This document shows positions 12,680 through 12,805 of a DNA stretch of 12,805 nt, piece by piece; the stretch's first letter is position 1, and each line of letters begins with the position of its first letter. The DNA is taken from the NCBI GenBank assembly GCA_035553895.1, contig DATMJI010000216.1, positions 1 through 12,805 of the forward strand, given 5' to 3'. The DNA comes from JADDRA01 sp035553895. Its GTDB lineage: Bacteria; Actinomycetota; Acidimicrobiia; Acidimicrobiales; CADCSY01. Both the position numbers and the translations under genes were made by a program. The notes below the pieces were generated by a model. It made no database searches and was not told where the DNA came from. It saw nothing but the letters and a program-made list of their open reading frames with translations.

Positions 12680-12805
12680 GTCCCGGCTCTGCGCATGATG
12701 CTGTGGGTACACCTGGCCATCGACCTGGCCTTCGCCGGCTACGTCGCCCTCCTGGTCCGGGCCCGCAACCTGGCGGCCGAGCGCGAGCTCAAGGTGCGGT
12801 TCCTG
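12680..12805. repeat. Right arm of the inverted repeat, running off the window
   Basis: This arm is the exact reverse complement of 12503-12628, with a 51-nt spacer (12629-12679). It repeats the middle of the membrane-protein gene in plus orientation. Perfect identity within coding sequence, a short spacer and position at the sequence end point to a fold-back chimera rather than real genome structure. Confidence 0.9.

Noticed and set aside
12680..12712. ATG at 12712 and first 11 codons of the terminal membrane-protein frame
   Set aside because: These codons are the reverse complement of the gene's own middle and exist only because of the fold-back repeat.

Overview
The window is GC-rich, densely packed actinobacterial DNA. 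The gene content (WhiB regulator, PdtaS-type kinase, DUF3618/holin-like stress genes, small excisionase-like HTH beside proC) and the frequent starts without a Shine-Dalgarno site, directly behind a TAnnnT hexamer, suggest a deep-branching lineage such as Acidimicrobiia. That placement is inference. There is no sign of phage, IS elements or CRISPR.

Left part (1-5340). The 3' part of an ArsA/GET3-type ATPase is followed by a PHP-family phosphatase and, 4 nt later, a PdtaS-like histidine kinase. A whiB gene converges on the kinase, and the two genes share a bidirectional hairpin whose outermost pairs are both TAG stop codons. Upstream of whiB on the same strand is a diacylglycerol/sphingosine-kinase-like gene. 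A stand-alone CheY-like receiver is divergent from it. The pdtaS/whiB1 convergent pair also exists in Mycobacterium tuberculosis, as far as I recall.

Middle (5250-9041). On the minus strand are proC, a 64-aa HTH protein (proC-HTH adjacency is known from mycobacteria), a SAM hydroxide adenosyltransferase (DUF62), and a 28-aa single-pass membrane peptide whose GTG overlaps the DUF62 stop. An EmrB/QacA-type exporter is divergent from proC. The 215-bp spacer between them carries a perfect 17-bp hairpin.

Right part (9042-12240). A non-coding spacer holds a 14-bp palindrome with a 10-bp half-site 30 bp away, then a SigB/SigF-like promoter (GTTT-N15-GGGTAA). This leads a four-gene operon: an amphipathic-helix apolipoprotein-like protein, a two-TM holin-family protein, a DUF3618 protein with an in-frame internal start, and a YihY/BrkB membrane protein. 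Together these look like a general-stress cell-envelope module.

End (12241-12805). A tRNA-Ala(CGC) with encoded CCA lies on the minus strand. Beyond it is the end of a small membrane-protein gene whose sequence is folded back as a perfect 126-bp inverted repeat running into the window edge. This is most likely an assembly or amplification chimera, so the last ~126 bases should not be trusted as genome. A related ~50-nt intergenic element occurs at 5179 and 12371.
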